A DNA stretch of 64,000 nucleotides from Streptomyces nigra (GCF_003074055.1 NZ_CP029043.1:5262501-5326500), one strand, 5' to 3'; shown: positions 1 through 10,145, numbered from the stretch's first letter. The notes: generated by a model not told the origin, from the letters alone. Numbers and translations are program-made.

Positions 1-515
1 TTCAGGCCGTCCAGATCGGCGTCGGTGAGCGACTTCAGGATGCCGGGGGACTCGGGGCCCTGGACGGCGATCAGCGCGTACGCGTCACGGTCGTCGCGGA
101 CCTCGGCGTCGAAGCCGGCCACCCGCTCGGTCAGCGCGTCGAGCACGACCTGGGCGTTGGAGGCGTTGGCGACGACCATGTACTCGGTCTCGTCGAGCCG
201 GTAGACGATCAGGTCGTCCAGGATGCCGCCGTCGGCCCGGCAGATCATGGTGTAGCGGGCGCGGCCCACCCCGACGGAGGCGATGTTGCCCACCAGGGCG
301 TGGTTCAGGAAGGCGGCCGCCTGGGCGCCGGTGACCGTGATCTCGCCCATGTGCGAGAGGTCGAACAGGCCGGCGCGGGTGCGCACCGCGTTGTGCTCGT
401 CGCGCTCGGAGCCGTAGCGCAGGGGCATGTCCCAGCCGGCGAAGTCGGTCATGGTGGCGCCCAGCGAGCGGTGCAGGGCGTCCAGGGCGGTACGGCGCGG
501 TTCGGAACTGCTCAT
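1..515 (-). CDS. gcvT: Aminomethyltransferase, glycine cleavage T protein (5' part, runs off the window)
   Basis: This is the T protein of the glycine cleavage system. It transfers the aminomethyl carbon of glycine to tetrahydrofolate and releases ammonia. The reading frame opens at the ATG ending at 515 (MSSSEPRRTALDALH) and stays open to the window edge, giving about 171 codons. Family landmarks are GWDMPLRYGS near residue 28, LFDLSHMGEI near residue 50 and AVQGPES near residue 155. The folate-binding and C-terminal barrel domains lie outside the window. A tandem glycine riboswitch sits directly upstream, which independently supports the call. A longer out-of-frame ORF over this locus is a shadow. 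Confidence 0.95.
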   Translation of the reverse strand, partial: MSSSEPRRTALDALHRSLGATMTDFAGWDMPLRYGSERDEHNAVRTRAGLFDLSHMGEITVTGAQAAAFLNHALVGNIASVGVGRARYTMICRADGGILDDLIVYRLDETEYMVVANASNAQVVLDALTERVAGFDAEVRDDRDAYALIAVQGPESPGILKSLTDADLDGL

Positions 516-558
516 CGGTCGGTCGTCTCCCAAGGCATGACGGGCGGTCGTTCCTCCC

Positions 559-754
559 CATCTGTCATCGGAACCTGAGAGGTTCGTCATGACCGCGCGT
601 GGGCATGACTTGCACCTTGGGTGGGACCACCGGCGACGGCGGCCCGCTTTTCAGATGTGCCTCGCCCGCGCGGTAACGGGGCCTGAGAGATTCAAGGGAG
701 GGACTTGCTCCTTCGGCGCCCCGGCGGCGTACAGCCGGGGACTCTCCCGCGCGG
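559..754 (-). promoter_or_regulatory. Tandem glycine riboswitch upstream of gcvT
   Basis: Read on the minus strand, two aptamers lie in the gcvT leader. Aptamer I (666-754) is closed by the self-complementary octamer CCGCGCGG at both ends. It carries GGAGAG, GCCGAAGGAGCAA and AATCTCTCAGGCCCC, the conserved glycine-aptamer core. Aptamer II (559-657) is closed by CATCTG/CAGATG and carries CCCAAGGTGCAAG and CCTCTCAGGTTCC. The linker is 8 nt and aptamer II ends 43 nt before the gcvT ATG. In the known family, glycine binding turns on glycine cleavage genes. No U-rich terminator is visible, so control by translation or by a weak terminator cannot be separated here. Confidence 0.93.
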
Positions 755-929
755 ATTCAAACGGCCGGTATGCAGTTGGCGCCGCCATCATCGCATGCCC
801 GGCCCCGTCTGCCCCAGGCCACATCTGTAACCGGCCTGTGGCAGTAAGCGAACGAAAACAGAGAGGATCCTCCATTACCTTCTCTTTACGCTCGGTGGGG
901 ATGGGGAAGCCTGTATGCGGAGGAGGACG

Positions 930-1601
930 ATGACGGTGAAGCGCACCACGGCGTACGCCACCACGTCGGGCATCGCCCTGCCCGGGCAGCCGGGGGCCTC
1001 GGCCGTCGAGGCCCGGACGCGTCCCGCGCCGGTGGTGCGGGACCTGCGCGAGCGGTCGGGCCGCGGCCCGACCGCCCTGCTCTTCGGCCCCCGCGACCTC
1101 GTCGTGATCACCGGCCTGCCCGGCAGCGGCAAGTCCACCCTGATGCGGCGGACCGTCCGCGGCCCGCGCGTCGACTCCCAGGACACCCGGGACCGCTGGG
1201 ACGCCCGGATGCCCGGTTTCCTGCCCTACGCCCTCTACCGTCCCCTGGTCCGTCTCTCCCACTACGCCGGGCTGCGCCGCGCCGTCCGCCGCGGCGGCGG
1301 GGTCGTCGTGCACGACTGCGGCACCCAGGCGTGGGTGCGCGGCTGGCTGGCCCGGGCCGCCCGGCGCCGCGGCGGCGTCCTGCACCTGCTGGTGCTCGAC
1401 GTCGACCCGGACACCGCTCTGGAGGGGCAGCGCGAGCGCGGCCGGGGCGTCTCCCGGTACGCCTTCCTGCGTCACCGGCGCGCCGCCGCCCGGCTGCTGC
1501 GCGCCGTCGACAGCGGTGAGCTGCCCCGGGGCTGCGGCTCCGCGGTGCTGCTCGACCGGGACGCGGCCGGCACCCTGCGCCGGATCGGGTTCACGGGCTG
1601 A
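930..1601 (+). CDS. P-loop ATPase/kinase-like protein
   Basis: The protein is 223 aa with a clear Walker A motif, GLPGSGKST, near residue 62, preceded by the hydrophobic strand DLVVITG. The size and layout fit the AAA_33/zeta-toxin-like group of small P-loop kinases; the substrate is unknown. A later strand, GVLHLLVLDVD, and the Arg-rich stretch RERGRGVSRYAF may form the lid. I chose the ATG at 930 because AGGAGG lies 3 nt upstream. An in-frame ATG at 915 would add five residues. It is divergent from gcvT and shares its upstream region, but no functional link is evident. Confidence 0.7.
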   Translation: MTVKRTTAYATTSGIALPGQPGASAVEARTRPAPVVRDLRERSGRGPTALLFGPRDLVVITGLPGSGKSTLMRRTVRGPRVDSQDTRDRWDARMPGFLPYALYRPLVRLSHYAGLRRAVRRGGGVVVHDCGTQAWVRGWLARAARRRGGVLHLLVLDVDPDTALEGQRERGRGVSRYAFLRHRRAAARLLRAVDSGELPRGCGSAVLLDRDAAGTLRRIGFTG

Positions 1602-1681
1602 CCCGGGCCCGGCCGGGCGGGGCCGGGTCCCGGTAGCCTTTCGACCCTCAGACGTGATTCACAGCAGGCGGTCACAGACAG

Positions 1682-2473
1682 ATGGACTTCGCAGCGGATC
1701 TCCCCGCGGACTTCCCGGCAGGCTCTCCCCTCCACCCGCACGGCGGCTGGCCCGGCAACGAACTGGAGGAGGTGCTCTCGGCCTCCCTCGGCCAGCCGTC
1801 GGCCGGCGGCCGGATCGTGGAGGTGCTGGGCCGCAGCTTCGTCTGGGTGCCGCTGCCCAACGGCGGCGGCCCGGACAGCGGTCCGCTCGACCTGCCCGGC
1901 ATGGAGATCGACGGCCAGGGCTATGTCCCGGTGTTCTCCTCAGAGGAGCAGTTCCGGCAGGTCGTCGGCTCCCACATGGCGTACACCGTCGCCCCGGCCG
2001 TGGAGTTCGCCCGCGGGCTGCCGCCGCACGTGGGCATCGCGGTCAACCCGGGCGGAGTGGTCGGCGTGCCGCTGCCCCCGGCCGCGGTGGCCGAGGTGTG
2101 CCGGGCGGGCCGTACCCCGCTGGACGGCTTCGCCTCCGGAGGCCGCGTCAAGCTCTACGAGCCCGACTGGCAGGACGACCCGGTCGACTTCCTGTCCGCG
2201 GCGTCCGCCGAGTTCGCCGCGATCGGCGTCGTCGCCACCGCCCGCCGCTGTCTCGGCGCGATCGAGGACGGCGAGCCGGTGCTGTTCGTCGGCGTCGAAC
2301 TGACGCAGTGGGAGGGCGACTTGCGGGCCGCCCCGATGGACGCCCTGGGCCGCGCCCTCGGCCGTGTGCCGGTGCGCTGGCCGGTCAACCTGGTCCTCCT
2401 CGACGTGGCCCAGGACCCGGTCATCGACTGGATGCGCGCCAAGGTCCGCCCGTTCTACACACGCGAGCCCTGA
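1682..2473 (+). CDS. SseB-family protein (first of two tandem paralogues)
   Basis: This 263-aa protein fits the SseB family (enhanced serine sensitivity), named after an E. coli gene whose overexpression alters serine sensitivity. It has an N-terminal SseB domain (about residues 20-150, containing LEEVL and a VPVFSSEEQF motif) and a C-terminal SseB_C domain ending in DPVIDWMRAKVRPFYTRE. There is no signal peptide or membrane segment. The next gene encodes a protein with the same two-domain plan and a near-identical end (DPVAMWMRQAARPFYDRE), so the two look like an old tandem duplication. The biochemical function is unknown. Confidence 0.8.
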   Translation: MDFAADLPADFPAGSPLHPHGGWPGNELEEVLSASLGQPSAGGRIVEVLGRSFVWVPLPNGGGPDSGPLDLPGMEIDGQGYVPVFSSEEQFRQVVGSHMAYTVAPAVEFARGLPPHVGIAVNPGGVVGVPLPPAAVAEVCRAGRTPLDGFASGGRVKLYEPDWQDDPVDFLSAASAEFAAIGVVATARRCLGAIEDGEPVLFVGVELTQWEGDLRAAPMDALGRALGRVPVRWPVNLVLLDVAQDPVIDWMRAKVRPFYTREP

Positions 2474-2615
2474 GATCCCGGACGCGTGGTCCCCGAGATT
2501 TTCGACGAGCGGTCCGGCGCCCCGCGACGCCGGACCGATCCGGACGACAGGCCCTAAGCTGGGCTCAGAGCCATGTCGGGCTCAATGCCATGTTTTCCCG
2601 AAGGGGCGGTAAAAG

Positions 2616-3404
2616 GTGAGCGCGAGCGGCACAACCTCGACCGGGCAGGTCGAGCACATGCTGCGCCAGGTGACCCCCGGGCGCTACGACGCCTACGAGG
2701 CACTCCTGCGCGCCCTCGCCACCCCGGCCACCGGCCAGGTCTGGATGCTGCTGTGGCACGGTCAGGCGGGCTCCCCGGACGCCCAGTACGGGAACATGGA
2801 GGTCGACGGTCACGCCTACGCCCCGTGCGTCACCTCCGCCCAGGAGCTGTCGGCCAGCGGCTGGAACCGCAGCTACGAGGTCGTCGACGGACTCGACGTG
2901 GCCCGCACCCTCCACCCCGACCACTACGGCCTCTGGCTGAACCCGCACGCCCCCGGCGGCGGCGTCGGCATCCCCTGGCTCGACCTGCGCCGGATCGCCA
3001 CCGGCCTGGACCGCCAGCCCGCCGGACCGCTGCGGCTGTCGGAGCCCGCCATCGAGATCCCGCAGTTCTACGCCCTGCTCTCGCAGAACGCCCACCGCAC
3101 CCCGGCCGTGCGCACCCTGCGCCGCGCCTGGGTCCAGCCCGCGCTCGGGGCCCCGTATCTGGCGATCGGCCTGGACGTCTACGACACCAGCCCGCCCGCC
3201 GTGGACGCGGTGCGCTCCATGATGCTCCAGTCGGTCGGCGCGGTCCCGGACGGACTGCCCGTCTCCACGGTCGCGATGGCCGACGAGGACGATCCGGTGG
3301 CGATGTGGATGCGGCAGGCCGCGCGCCCCTTCTACGACCGCGAGGCACACGCCACCGCCCCCGCCGCGGGCTACGGCTACCCTCCGGCACAGGGCCGTTA
3401 CTGA
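2616..3404 (+). CDS. SseB-family protein (second tandem paralogue)
   Basis: This 262-aa protein is the second SseB-type gene and starts at a GTG 142 nt after the first. Shared features with its neighbour are the central GGGVGIPW / GGVVGVPL segment and the C-terminal MWMRQAARPFYDRE block. It has its own short C-terminal tail rich in Ala, Gly and Tyr (GYGYPPAQGRY). The GTG at 2616 follows an A/G-rich stretch (AAAAGG). No transmembrane segment or catalytic motif is visible. The role is unknown; the pair may be co-transcribed. Confidence 0.75.
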   Translation: MSASGTTSTGQVEHMLRQVTPGRYDAYEALLRALATPATGQVWMLLWHGQAGSPDAQYGNMEVDGHAYAPCVTSAQELSASGWNRSYEVVDGLDVARTLHPDHYGLWLNPHAPGGGVGIPWLDLRRIATGLDRQPAGPLRLSEPAIEIPQFYALLSQNAHRTPAVRTLRRAWVQPALGAPYLAIGLDVYDTSPPAVDAVRSMMLQSVGAVPDGLPVSTVAMADEDDPVAMWMRQAARPFYDREAHATAPAAGYGYPPAQGRY

Positions 3405-3766
3405 GCTTCGGCTTGCCATGACGCCGGTTCGCCCCACCCCCCTCTGTCGTAGGTGTGAGCGCCTTCCCGCTGTCGTTTCCCAGGCGGATCTCCGCGCGTA
3501 GATGCGATCAGAAGGTCCCGGTCCGCCCTCATACGCCCCAACTGGTGCCCGTCCGGCCGCTGTTACCCGCTGTTCGGATAACGGAATCCCCCAAACAGCA
3601 TCACGGTTACGCATCCTTTCCCCGCCAGCTCTGGCGACTGATCGCCCCCGCATTGAAGACTCCCCGCTAGGCACGGGCCGGTCGGCCCTGTGTGCGAGTG
3701 AGAGCAACCGCTACCGCGGCAGCCAGGGGGGTCGGCAACCGCCGGCCGAGAGGGGTCAATTCCACT
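3405..3766. other. 362-nt intergenic region upstream of the peptide ABC operon
   Basis: No supported gene lies here. The stretch from about 3540 to 3660 is less GC-rich than the flanking coding sequence, as expected for a promoter region. The only candidate ribosome binding site tied to a gene is GAGAGGGGTC at 3748-3757, ahead of the GTG at 3767. I could not identify a convincing -35/-10 pair. A 71-aa ORF at 3455-3670 has no coding-like composition and was not accepted. Confidence 0.5.
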
Positions 3767-4765
3767 GTGACCGCACCGATCGAGACAACGGGAGCGGAGG
3801 CCGGGGCACAGCCCGAGGCCGTGCTCTCAGGGATCGAGAAGAGCAAGATCGAGGGGCGTTCGCTGGGGCAGATCGCCTGGTCCCGGTTCAAGAAGGACAA
3901 GGTGGCCGTCGCCGGCGGCGTCATCGTCATCCTGCTGATCCTGCTCGCGATCCTGTCACGCCCCCTCCAGGCGCTGTTCGGCCTGGACCCCAACGCGCTC
4001 AACCAGGACCTCATCGATCCCAACACCTCGCTGCCCAAGGGTGACTTCGGCGGCATGAGCTGGGAGCACCCGCTGGGTGTCGAGCCGAAGTTCGGCCGTG
4101 ACATCGCCACCCGCATCCTCGAGGGCTCCTGGGTGTCCCTGGTCGTCGCGTTCGGCGCCACGCTCCTGTCGAACACGATCGGCGCCGTCCTCGGCGTCGT
4201 CGCCGGCTACTACGGCGGCCGGGTCGACACGATCATCAGCCGGCTGATGGACACCTTCCTGGCCTTCCCGCTGCTGCTGTTCGCCATCGCCATCTCGGCC
4301 ACCCTGCAGGGCGGTGCCTTCGGCCTGGAGGGCCTGCCGCTGCACATCAGCGTGCTGATCTTCATCATCGGTTTCTTCAACTGGCCGTATCTGGGCCGCA
4401 TCGTCCGCGGTCAGACCCTGGCCCTCAGGGAGCGCGAGTTCGTCGACGCCTCCCGGGGGATGGGAGCCAAGGGGCCGTACATCCTCTTCCGGGAGCTCCT
4501 CCCGAACCTGGTCGGCCCGATCATCGTCTACTCGACGCTGCTCATCCCGACGAACATCCTTTTCGAGGCCAGCCTGAGCTTCCTCGGTGTCGGCATCCAG
4601 CCCCCGCAGGCTTCCTGGGGCGGCATGCTCAACCAGGCGGTCGACTTCTACGAGGTCGACCCGCAGTTCATGATCGTGCCCGGCCTCGCCATCTTCGTCA
4701 CCGTCCTGGCGTTCAACCTGCTCGGCGACGGACTCCGCGACGCTCTCGACCCGCGCAGCCGCTGA
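3767..4765 (+). CDS. Dipeptide/oligopeptide ABC transporter permease (DppC-type)
   Basis: The inner-membrane permease has 332 aa, with the DppC/OppC signature. An N-terminal cytoplasmic segment (SLGQIAWSRFKKDKVAVAGG) leads into a first membrane helix. A periplasmic part with HPLGVEPKFGRDIATRIL follows, then five more helices with the EAA-type coupling loop EFVDASRGMGAKGPYILFRE near residues 223-242. I chose the GTG at 3767 because it has a GAGGGG site and matches the usual N-terminal length; an upstream ATG at 3692 would add 25 Arg-rich residues. It is the first gene of a five-gene operon ending at 10104. The permease preceding the binding protein is less usual than the order binding protein first. 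Confidence 0.92.
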   Translation: MTAPIETTGAEAGAQPEAVLSGIEKSKIEGRSLGQIAWSRFKKDKVAVAGGVIVILLILLAILSRPLQALFGLDPNALNQDLIDPNTSLPKGDFGGMSWEHPLGVEPKFGRDIATRILEGSWVSLVVAFGATLLSNTIGAVLGVVAGYYGGRVDTIISRLMDTFLAFPLLLFAIAISATLQGGAFGLEGLPLHISVLIFIIGFFNWPYLGRIVRGQTLALREREFVDASRGMGAKGPYILFRELLPNLVGPIIVYSTLLIPTNILFEASLSFLGVGIQPPQASWGGMLNQAVDFYEVDPQFMIVPGLAIFVTVLAFNLLGDGLRDALDPRSR

Positions 4766-4823
4766 CATGCGGCCGCGACGAGAGCCCATCAAGTTTCCAA
4801 CTATGGAGGGGAAGCAGACCATC

Positions 4824-6575
4824 ATGCGAAGGTCAGTGCTGGCCGCGGTTGCGGTCGTCGGCAGTGCGAGCTTGCTGCTTTCGGCCTGCAGCAAGGCCGA
4901 TGACAAGTCGGACAACAACGGATCGAAGTCGGCCGGTGCCAACGCCGCGACCAAGGGCGTCGTCAACGCTTCCACCCAGGCGGGTGGGACGGTCACGTAC
5001 GAGTACTCCGACGTCCCGGACTCCTTCGACCCGGGCAACACGTACTACGCGTACATGTACAACCTCAGCCGGCTGTACGCCCGTCCGCTGATGACGTTCA
5101 AGCCCGGTGCCGGCGAGGCCGGCAACGAGCTGGTCCCGGACCTGGCCTCCGCCCCGGGCGAGCCCAGCGACGGCGGCAAGACCTGGACGTACAAGCTGCG
5201 TCCGGGCCTGAAGTACGAGGACGGCACCCCGATCACGTCGAAGGACGTGAAGTACGCCGTCGAGCGCTCCAACTTCGCGCGTGACGTGCTCTCCCTCGGC
5301 CCCAGCTACTTCCAGCAGTTCCTCGAGGGCGGCGACAAGTACAAGGGCCCGTACAAGGACAAGAGCGACAAGGGCATCTCGTCCATCCAGACCCCGGACG
5401 ACACCACGATCGTCTTCAAGCTGAACCGCGCCTTCCAGGAGTTCGACTACCTGGTCGCCACCCCGCAGACGGCCCCCGTGCCGAAGGCGCAGGACACCGG
5501 CGTCGACTACGTCAAGAAGATCGTGTCGTCGGGCTCCTACAAGTTCCAGAGCTACCAGGAGGGCAAGGAAGCCGTCCTGGTCCGCAACGAGAACTGGGAC
5601 GCCAAGAGCGACCCGCTGCGCAAGCAGTACCCCGAGAAGATCGTCGTCAAGCTGAAGGTCAACGCCGAGACGATCGACCAGGACGTCATGTCCGGCAAGG
5701 CCATCGACCTCGGTGGTACGGGCGTCCAGGCCGCGACCCAGGCGAAGGTCGTCAACTCCTCGGACCAGAAGGCCAACACCGACAACACCTACGGTGGCCG
5801 CCTGGTCTACATGGCGATCAACACCAAGCTCGCGCCGTTCGACAAGGTCGAGTGCCGCAAGGCCGTGGAGTTCGCGGTCAACAAGGTCTCCGTGCAGACG
5901 GCCCTCGGCGGCCCGATCCGCGGTGACATCGCCTCCACCGTCCTGCCGCCGGACATCCCGGGCTACCAGAAGTCCGACCTGTACGCGACGCCCGGCAACA
6001 AGGGCGACGTGGCCAAGGCCAAGGACCAGCTGAAGGCCTGCGGCAAGACGTCGATCGACACCAACATCTCGGCGCGCAGCGACCGTCCGGCGGAGATCGA
6101 CGCGGCCACCGCGATCATCGACTCGCTGAAGAAGGTCGGCATCAACGCCAGCCTGAAGCAGTTCCCGTCGGGCAAGTACTTCACCGACGCCGCGGGTGTG
6201 CCGCAGTTCAACAAGAAGCAGAACATCGGCCTGCACATGATGCAGTGGGGTGCCGACTGGCCGTCCGGCTACGGCTTCCTGCAGCAGATCCTGCACAGCG
6301 ACGCGATCGGCGAGTCCGGCAACACCAACCTGTCGCAGCTCGACAACAAGGACGTCGACTCGCTGCTGGAGAAGGCCATCGCCAGCGAGGACCAGGGCGA
6401 GCGCGACGGCCTCTACGCCCAGATCGACAAGAAGGCGATGGAGGAGGCGGCCCTCGTTCCGCTGACCTACTTCAAGGTCCTGCTGTACCGCCCGGCCGGC
6501 TTCACCAACCTGGTGTCGACGGCTGCCTTCAGCGGTCAGTACGACTACCTCAACATCGGTACGACCAAGAAGTAG
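4824..6575 (+). CDS. Peptide ABC transporter substrate-binding lipoprotein (family 5)
   Basis: The protein is 583 aa. It starts with a lipoprotein signal (MRRSVLAAVAVVGSASLLLS, lipobox LSAC, Cys near residue 20) and a Lys/Asp/Ser-rich linker. The SBP_bac_5 domain follows, with TYEYSDVPDSFDPG near residue 55 and KTWTYKLRPGLKYEDGTPIT near residues 118-137. The ATG at 4824 is chosen because GGAGGGGAA precedes it and it gives a perfect signal peptide; an upstream in-frame ATG at 4767 would bury the signal. It binds peptides outside the membrane and delivers them to the two permeases. Substrate specificity cannot be read from the sequence. Confidence 0.93.
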   Translation: MRRSVLAAVAVVGSASLLLSACSKADDKSDNNGSKSAGANAATKGVVNASTQAGGTVTYEYSDVPDSFDPGNTYYAYMYNLSRLYARPLMTFKPGAGEAGNELVPDLASAPGEPSDGGKTWTYKLRPGLKYEDGTPITSKDVKYAVERSNFARDVLSLGPSYFQQFLEGGDKYKGPYKDKSDKGISSIQTPDDTTIVFKLNRAFQEFDYLVATPQTAPVPKAQDTGVDYVKKIVSSGSYKFQSYQEGKEAVLVRNENWDAKSDPLRKQYPEKIVVKLKVNAETIDQDVMSGKAIDLGGTGVQAATQAKVVNSSDQKANTDNTYGGRLVYMAINTKLAPFDKVECRKAVEFAVNKVSVQTALGGPIRGDIASTVLPPDIPGYQKSDLYATPGNKGDVAKAKDQLKACGKTSIDTNISARSDRPAEIDAATAIIDSLKKVGINASLKQFPSGKYFTDAAGVPQFNKKQNIGLHMMQWGADWPSGYGFLQQILHSDAIGESGNTNLSQLDNKDVDSLLEKAIASEDQGERDGLYAQIDKKAMEEAALVPLTYFKVLLYRPAGFTNLVSTAAFSGQYDYLNIGTTKK

Positions 6576-6599
6576 CCCCGGAAGGCAGGTGAAGGCTTT

Positions 6600-6631
6600 G
6601 GTGCCCGCGGGCCATGCGGCCCGCGGGCACC
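6600..6631 (+). promoter_or_regulatory. Intercistronic hairpin after the binding-protein gene
   Basis: A perfect 14-bp inverted repeat, GGTGCCCGCGGGCC and GGCCCGCGGGCACC with the 4-nt loop ATGC, lies 24 nt after the binding-protein stop and 13 nt before the GTG of the next permease. There is no U tract, so it is unlikely to be a full terminator. In ABC operons such hairpins commonly protect or partly terminate the upstream transcript so that binding protein exceeds permease. That role is inferred here. Confidence 0.7.
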
Positions 6632-6644
6632 AGCGCCGATCCCC

Positions 6645-7648
6645 GTGATCTCGTATATCCTCCGCCGGACGCTCGCGGCAGTGATCCTGCTGCTGGTCGT
6701 CACCGCGGTCACCTTCGCGATCTTCTTCCTGCTGCCCCGGCTCGCCGGCCAGACGGCCGACCAGCTGGCCCAGCAGTACATCGGGAAGAGTCCCACCCAG
6801 GCCGACATCGAGGCGGTCAAGCAGAACCTCGGTCTCGACCAGCCCGTGTACGTGCAGTACTGGGACTTCATCAAGGGGATCGTCTCCGGCGCCACCTACG
6901 ACCTCGGCCCCACCACGGCGCACTGCAACGCGCCGTGCTTCGGCTACTCCTTCAAGACGCACGTCGAGGTCTGGCCCCAGCTCACCGACCGGATGCCCGT
7001 GACGGTCTCCCTGGCCGCCGGTGCCGCCGTGCTGTGGCTGGTGGGCGGTGTGACGGCCGGTGTGATCTCCGCGCTGAAGCCGCGGTCGTTCGCCGACCGC
7101 ACGTTCATGGGCATCGCCCTCGCGGGTGTCTCGCTGCCCATGTTCTTCACCGGCCAGCTGGCGCTGTTCCTTTTCACCTACCAGTGGCCGATCTTCGGCC
7201 GGGAGTACGTGCCGTTCACCGAGAACCCCTCGCAGTGGGCCAACACGCTCTTCCCCGCCTGGTGTTCGCTCGCCCTGCTGTACTCCGCCATCTACGCCCG
7301 GCTCACCCGCTCGGGGATGCTGGAAACGATGAACGAGGACTTCATCCGCAGCGCCCGCGCCAAGGGCCTGCGGGAGCGCAAGGTCGTCGTCCGGCACGGT
7401 CTGCGGGCCGCGCTGACGCCGATCATCACCGTGTTCGGCATGGACCTCGGACTGCTGCTCGGCGGCGCCGTGATCACCGAGACGGTCTTCTCCCTGCACG
7501 GCATCGGCGAGTACGCGGTGCAGTCCATCCGGGACAACGACCTGCCGCCCATCCTCGGCGTCACGCTCCTGGCCGCCTTCTTCGTCGTCCTCGCAAACTT
7601 CCTGGTGGACCTGTTGTACGCCGCCGCCGACCCGCGGGTGAGGATCTC

Positions 7649-7652
<4 letters not shown>
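6645..7652 (+). CDS. Dipeptide/oligopeptide ABC transporter permease (DppB-type)
   Basis: This 335-aa inner-membrane permease has the DppB/OppB plan. The first helix begins at residue 1 ([19 protein letters not shown]). The periplasmic region contains [18 protein letters not shown], and the EAA loop [20 protein letters not shown] lies near residues 228-247. The end [10 protein letters not shown] is typical of the family. It starts at GTG 6645, preceded by GATCCCC and the hairpin at 6600-6631. It should pair with the 3767 permease to form the channel. A cysteine-containing insert, [10 protein letters not shown], in the first periplasmic loop (residues about 89-98) could form a disulfide. Confidence 0.92.
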
Positions 7653-8742
<1,090 letters not shown>

Positions 8743-8746
<4 letters not shown>

Positions 8747-10104
8747 GTGAGACGAAGAAATCGGACGCGGCCGTACCGGCCCAGGCGCCGGCCCCCGCCG
8801 AGGAGCGCGAGGTGCTGCTCAAGGTCGAGGGCCTGCAGAAGCACTTCCCGATCCGCAAGGGCGTCCTCCAGCGTCAGGTCGGCGCGGTCAAGGCCGTCGA
8901 CGGCATCGACTTCGAGGTGCGCAAGGGCGAGACCCTGGGCGTGGTCGGGGAGTCCGGCTGCGGCAAGTCGACCATGGGCCGGGTCATCACCCGCCTCCAG
9001 GACCCGACGGGCGGCTCGATCCACTTCGAGGGCAAGGACATCACGCGGCTGAACACGGCCGGGATGCGCCCGCTGCGGCGGGACATCCAGATGATCTTCC
9101 AGGACCCGTACGGCTCCCTGAACCCGCGGCACACCATCGGCTCGATCGTCTCGGCGCCCTTCCGGCTCCAGGGCGTCGAGCCCGAGGGCGGGGTGAAGAA
9201 GGAGGTCCAGCGGCTCCTGGAGCTGGTGGGCCTGAGCCCCGAGCACTACAACCGCTACCCGCACGAGTTCTCCGGCGGCCAGCGCCAGCGCATCGGCATC
9301 GCCCGCGCGCTCGCGCTCAAGCCGAAGCTGGTCGTGGCGGACGAGCCGGTCTCCGCCCTGGACGTCTCCATCCAGGCGCAGGTCGTCAACCTCATGGACG
9401 ACCTCCAGGAGGAGCTCGGCCTGACCTACGTGATCATCGCGCACGACCTCTCGGTCGTCCGGCACGTGTCGGACCGTATCGCGGTGATGTACCTCGGCAA
9501 GATCGTCGAGCTCGCCGACCGCACCTCGCTGTACGAGGCGCCGATGCACCCGTACACCAAGGCCCTGATGTCGGCGGTGCCGGTCCCGGACCCCAAGCGC
9601 CGGGGCGCCAAGAGCGAGCGCATCCTGCTCCGTGGCGACGTGCCCTCGCCGATCGCCCCGCCGCCCGGCTGCCGTTTCCACACGCGCTGCTGGAAGGCGA
9701 CCGAGGTCTGCCGGACGGTGGAGCCCCCGCTGCTGGAGCTGCGGCCCGGCCAGCGCGTGGCCTGCCACCACCCGGAGAACTTCGAGGACCAGCAGCCGCA
9801 GGACACGGTGCTGCTGACCGCCGCCAAGGAGGCCGCCGAGCTGGTGGCCGACGAGGTGCTCGCGGAGTCCGCGCAGACGTCGGCGGCGGTGGCGGCCGAG
9901 GTGCTGCCGCAGGCCGGGAAGGTCACGAAGGACGCCTCGAAGGATGTCTCGAAGGGCGTCTCCGAGGGCGACTCGCAGGACGTCTCCAAGGACGTCTCGA
10001 AGGCGCCGGAGCCGGCTGCCGAGGCCCCGGAGCCGGCTGCCGAGGCCCCGGAGACGGACGCCGAGGCGCCCGCGGACGCTCCCGCCGAGGGCGACGAGAA
10101 GTAG
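8743..10104 (+). CDS. Peptide ABC transporter ATP-binding protein (DppF-type) with a repetitive tail
   Basis: This 453-aa ATPase is the second nucleotide-binding subunit. It shows Walker [10 protein letters not shown] near residue 69, [15 protein letters not shown], signature [15 protein letters not shown], Walker [13 protein letters not shown] and H-loop IIAHDLSVV. The family domain ends with [15 protein letters not shown] and a CHHPE motif near residue 346. About 105 more residues follow that are not part of the family: Ala/Glu-rich, with KDVSK-like repeats (from about 395) and EPAAEAP repeats (from about 425). It starts at a GTG overlapping the previous stop. The tail is probably disordered and its role is unknown. 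Confidence 0.9.
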
Positions 10105-10112
10105 CCACGCCG

Positions 10113-10145
10113 CAGCCCTCGCCTTCTTTTGTAAGGCGGGGGCTG
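10113..10145 (+). terminator. Terminator of the peptide ABC operon
   Basis: The inverted repeat CAGCCCTCGCCTT / AAGGCGGGGGCTG encloses the short loop CTTTTGT, just after the last ATPase stop at 10104. The stem has a single G-T wobble. A short T run (TTT) follows. It fits a factor-independent terminator before the divergent-function gene at 10168. Confidence 0.85.

Noticed and set aside
85-561. 158-aa minus-strand ORF over the gcvT start
   Set aside because: It is out of frame with the recognisable gcvT protein, is Arg/Pro/Gly-rich shadow sequence, and crosses into the riboswitch.
3455-3670. 71-aa ORF upstream of the peptide ABC operon
   Set aside because: No ribosome binding site or family motif, and it lies in the lower-GC promoter region.
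4833-7499. 888-aa antisense ORF opposite the binding protein and permease
   Set aside because: Arg/Gly/Asp/Val-rich shadow typical of the strand opposite a high-GC gene; no motif.
9935-10075. Possible CRISPR-like or non-coding repeat
   Set aside because: The repeats are in frame and encode KDVSK and EPAAEAP units at the end of the DppF-type protein; there are no spacers.
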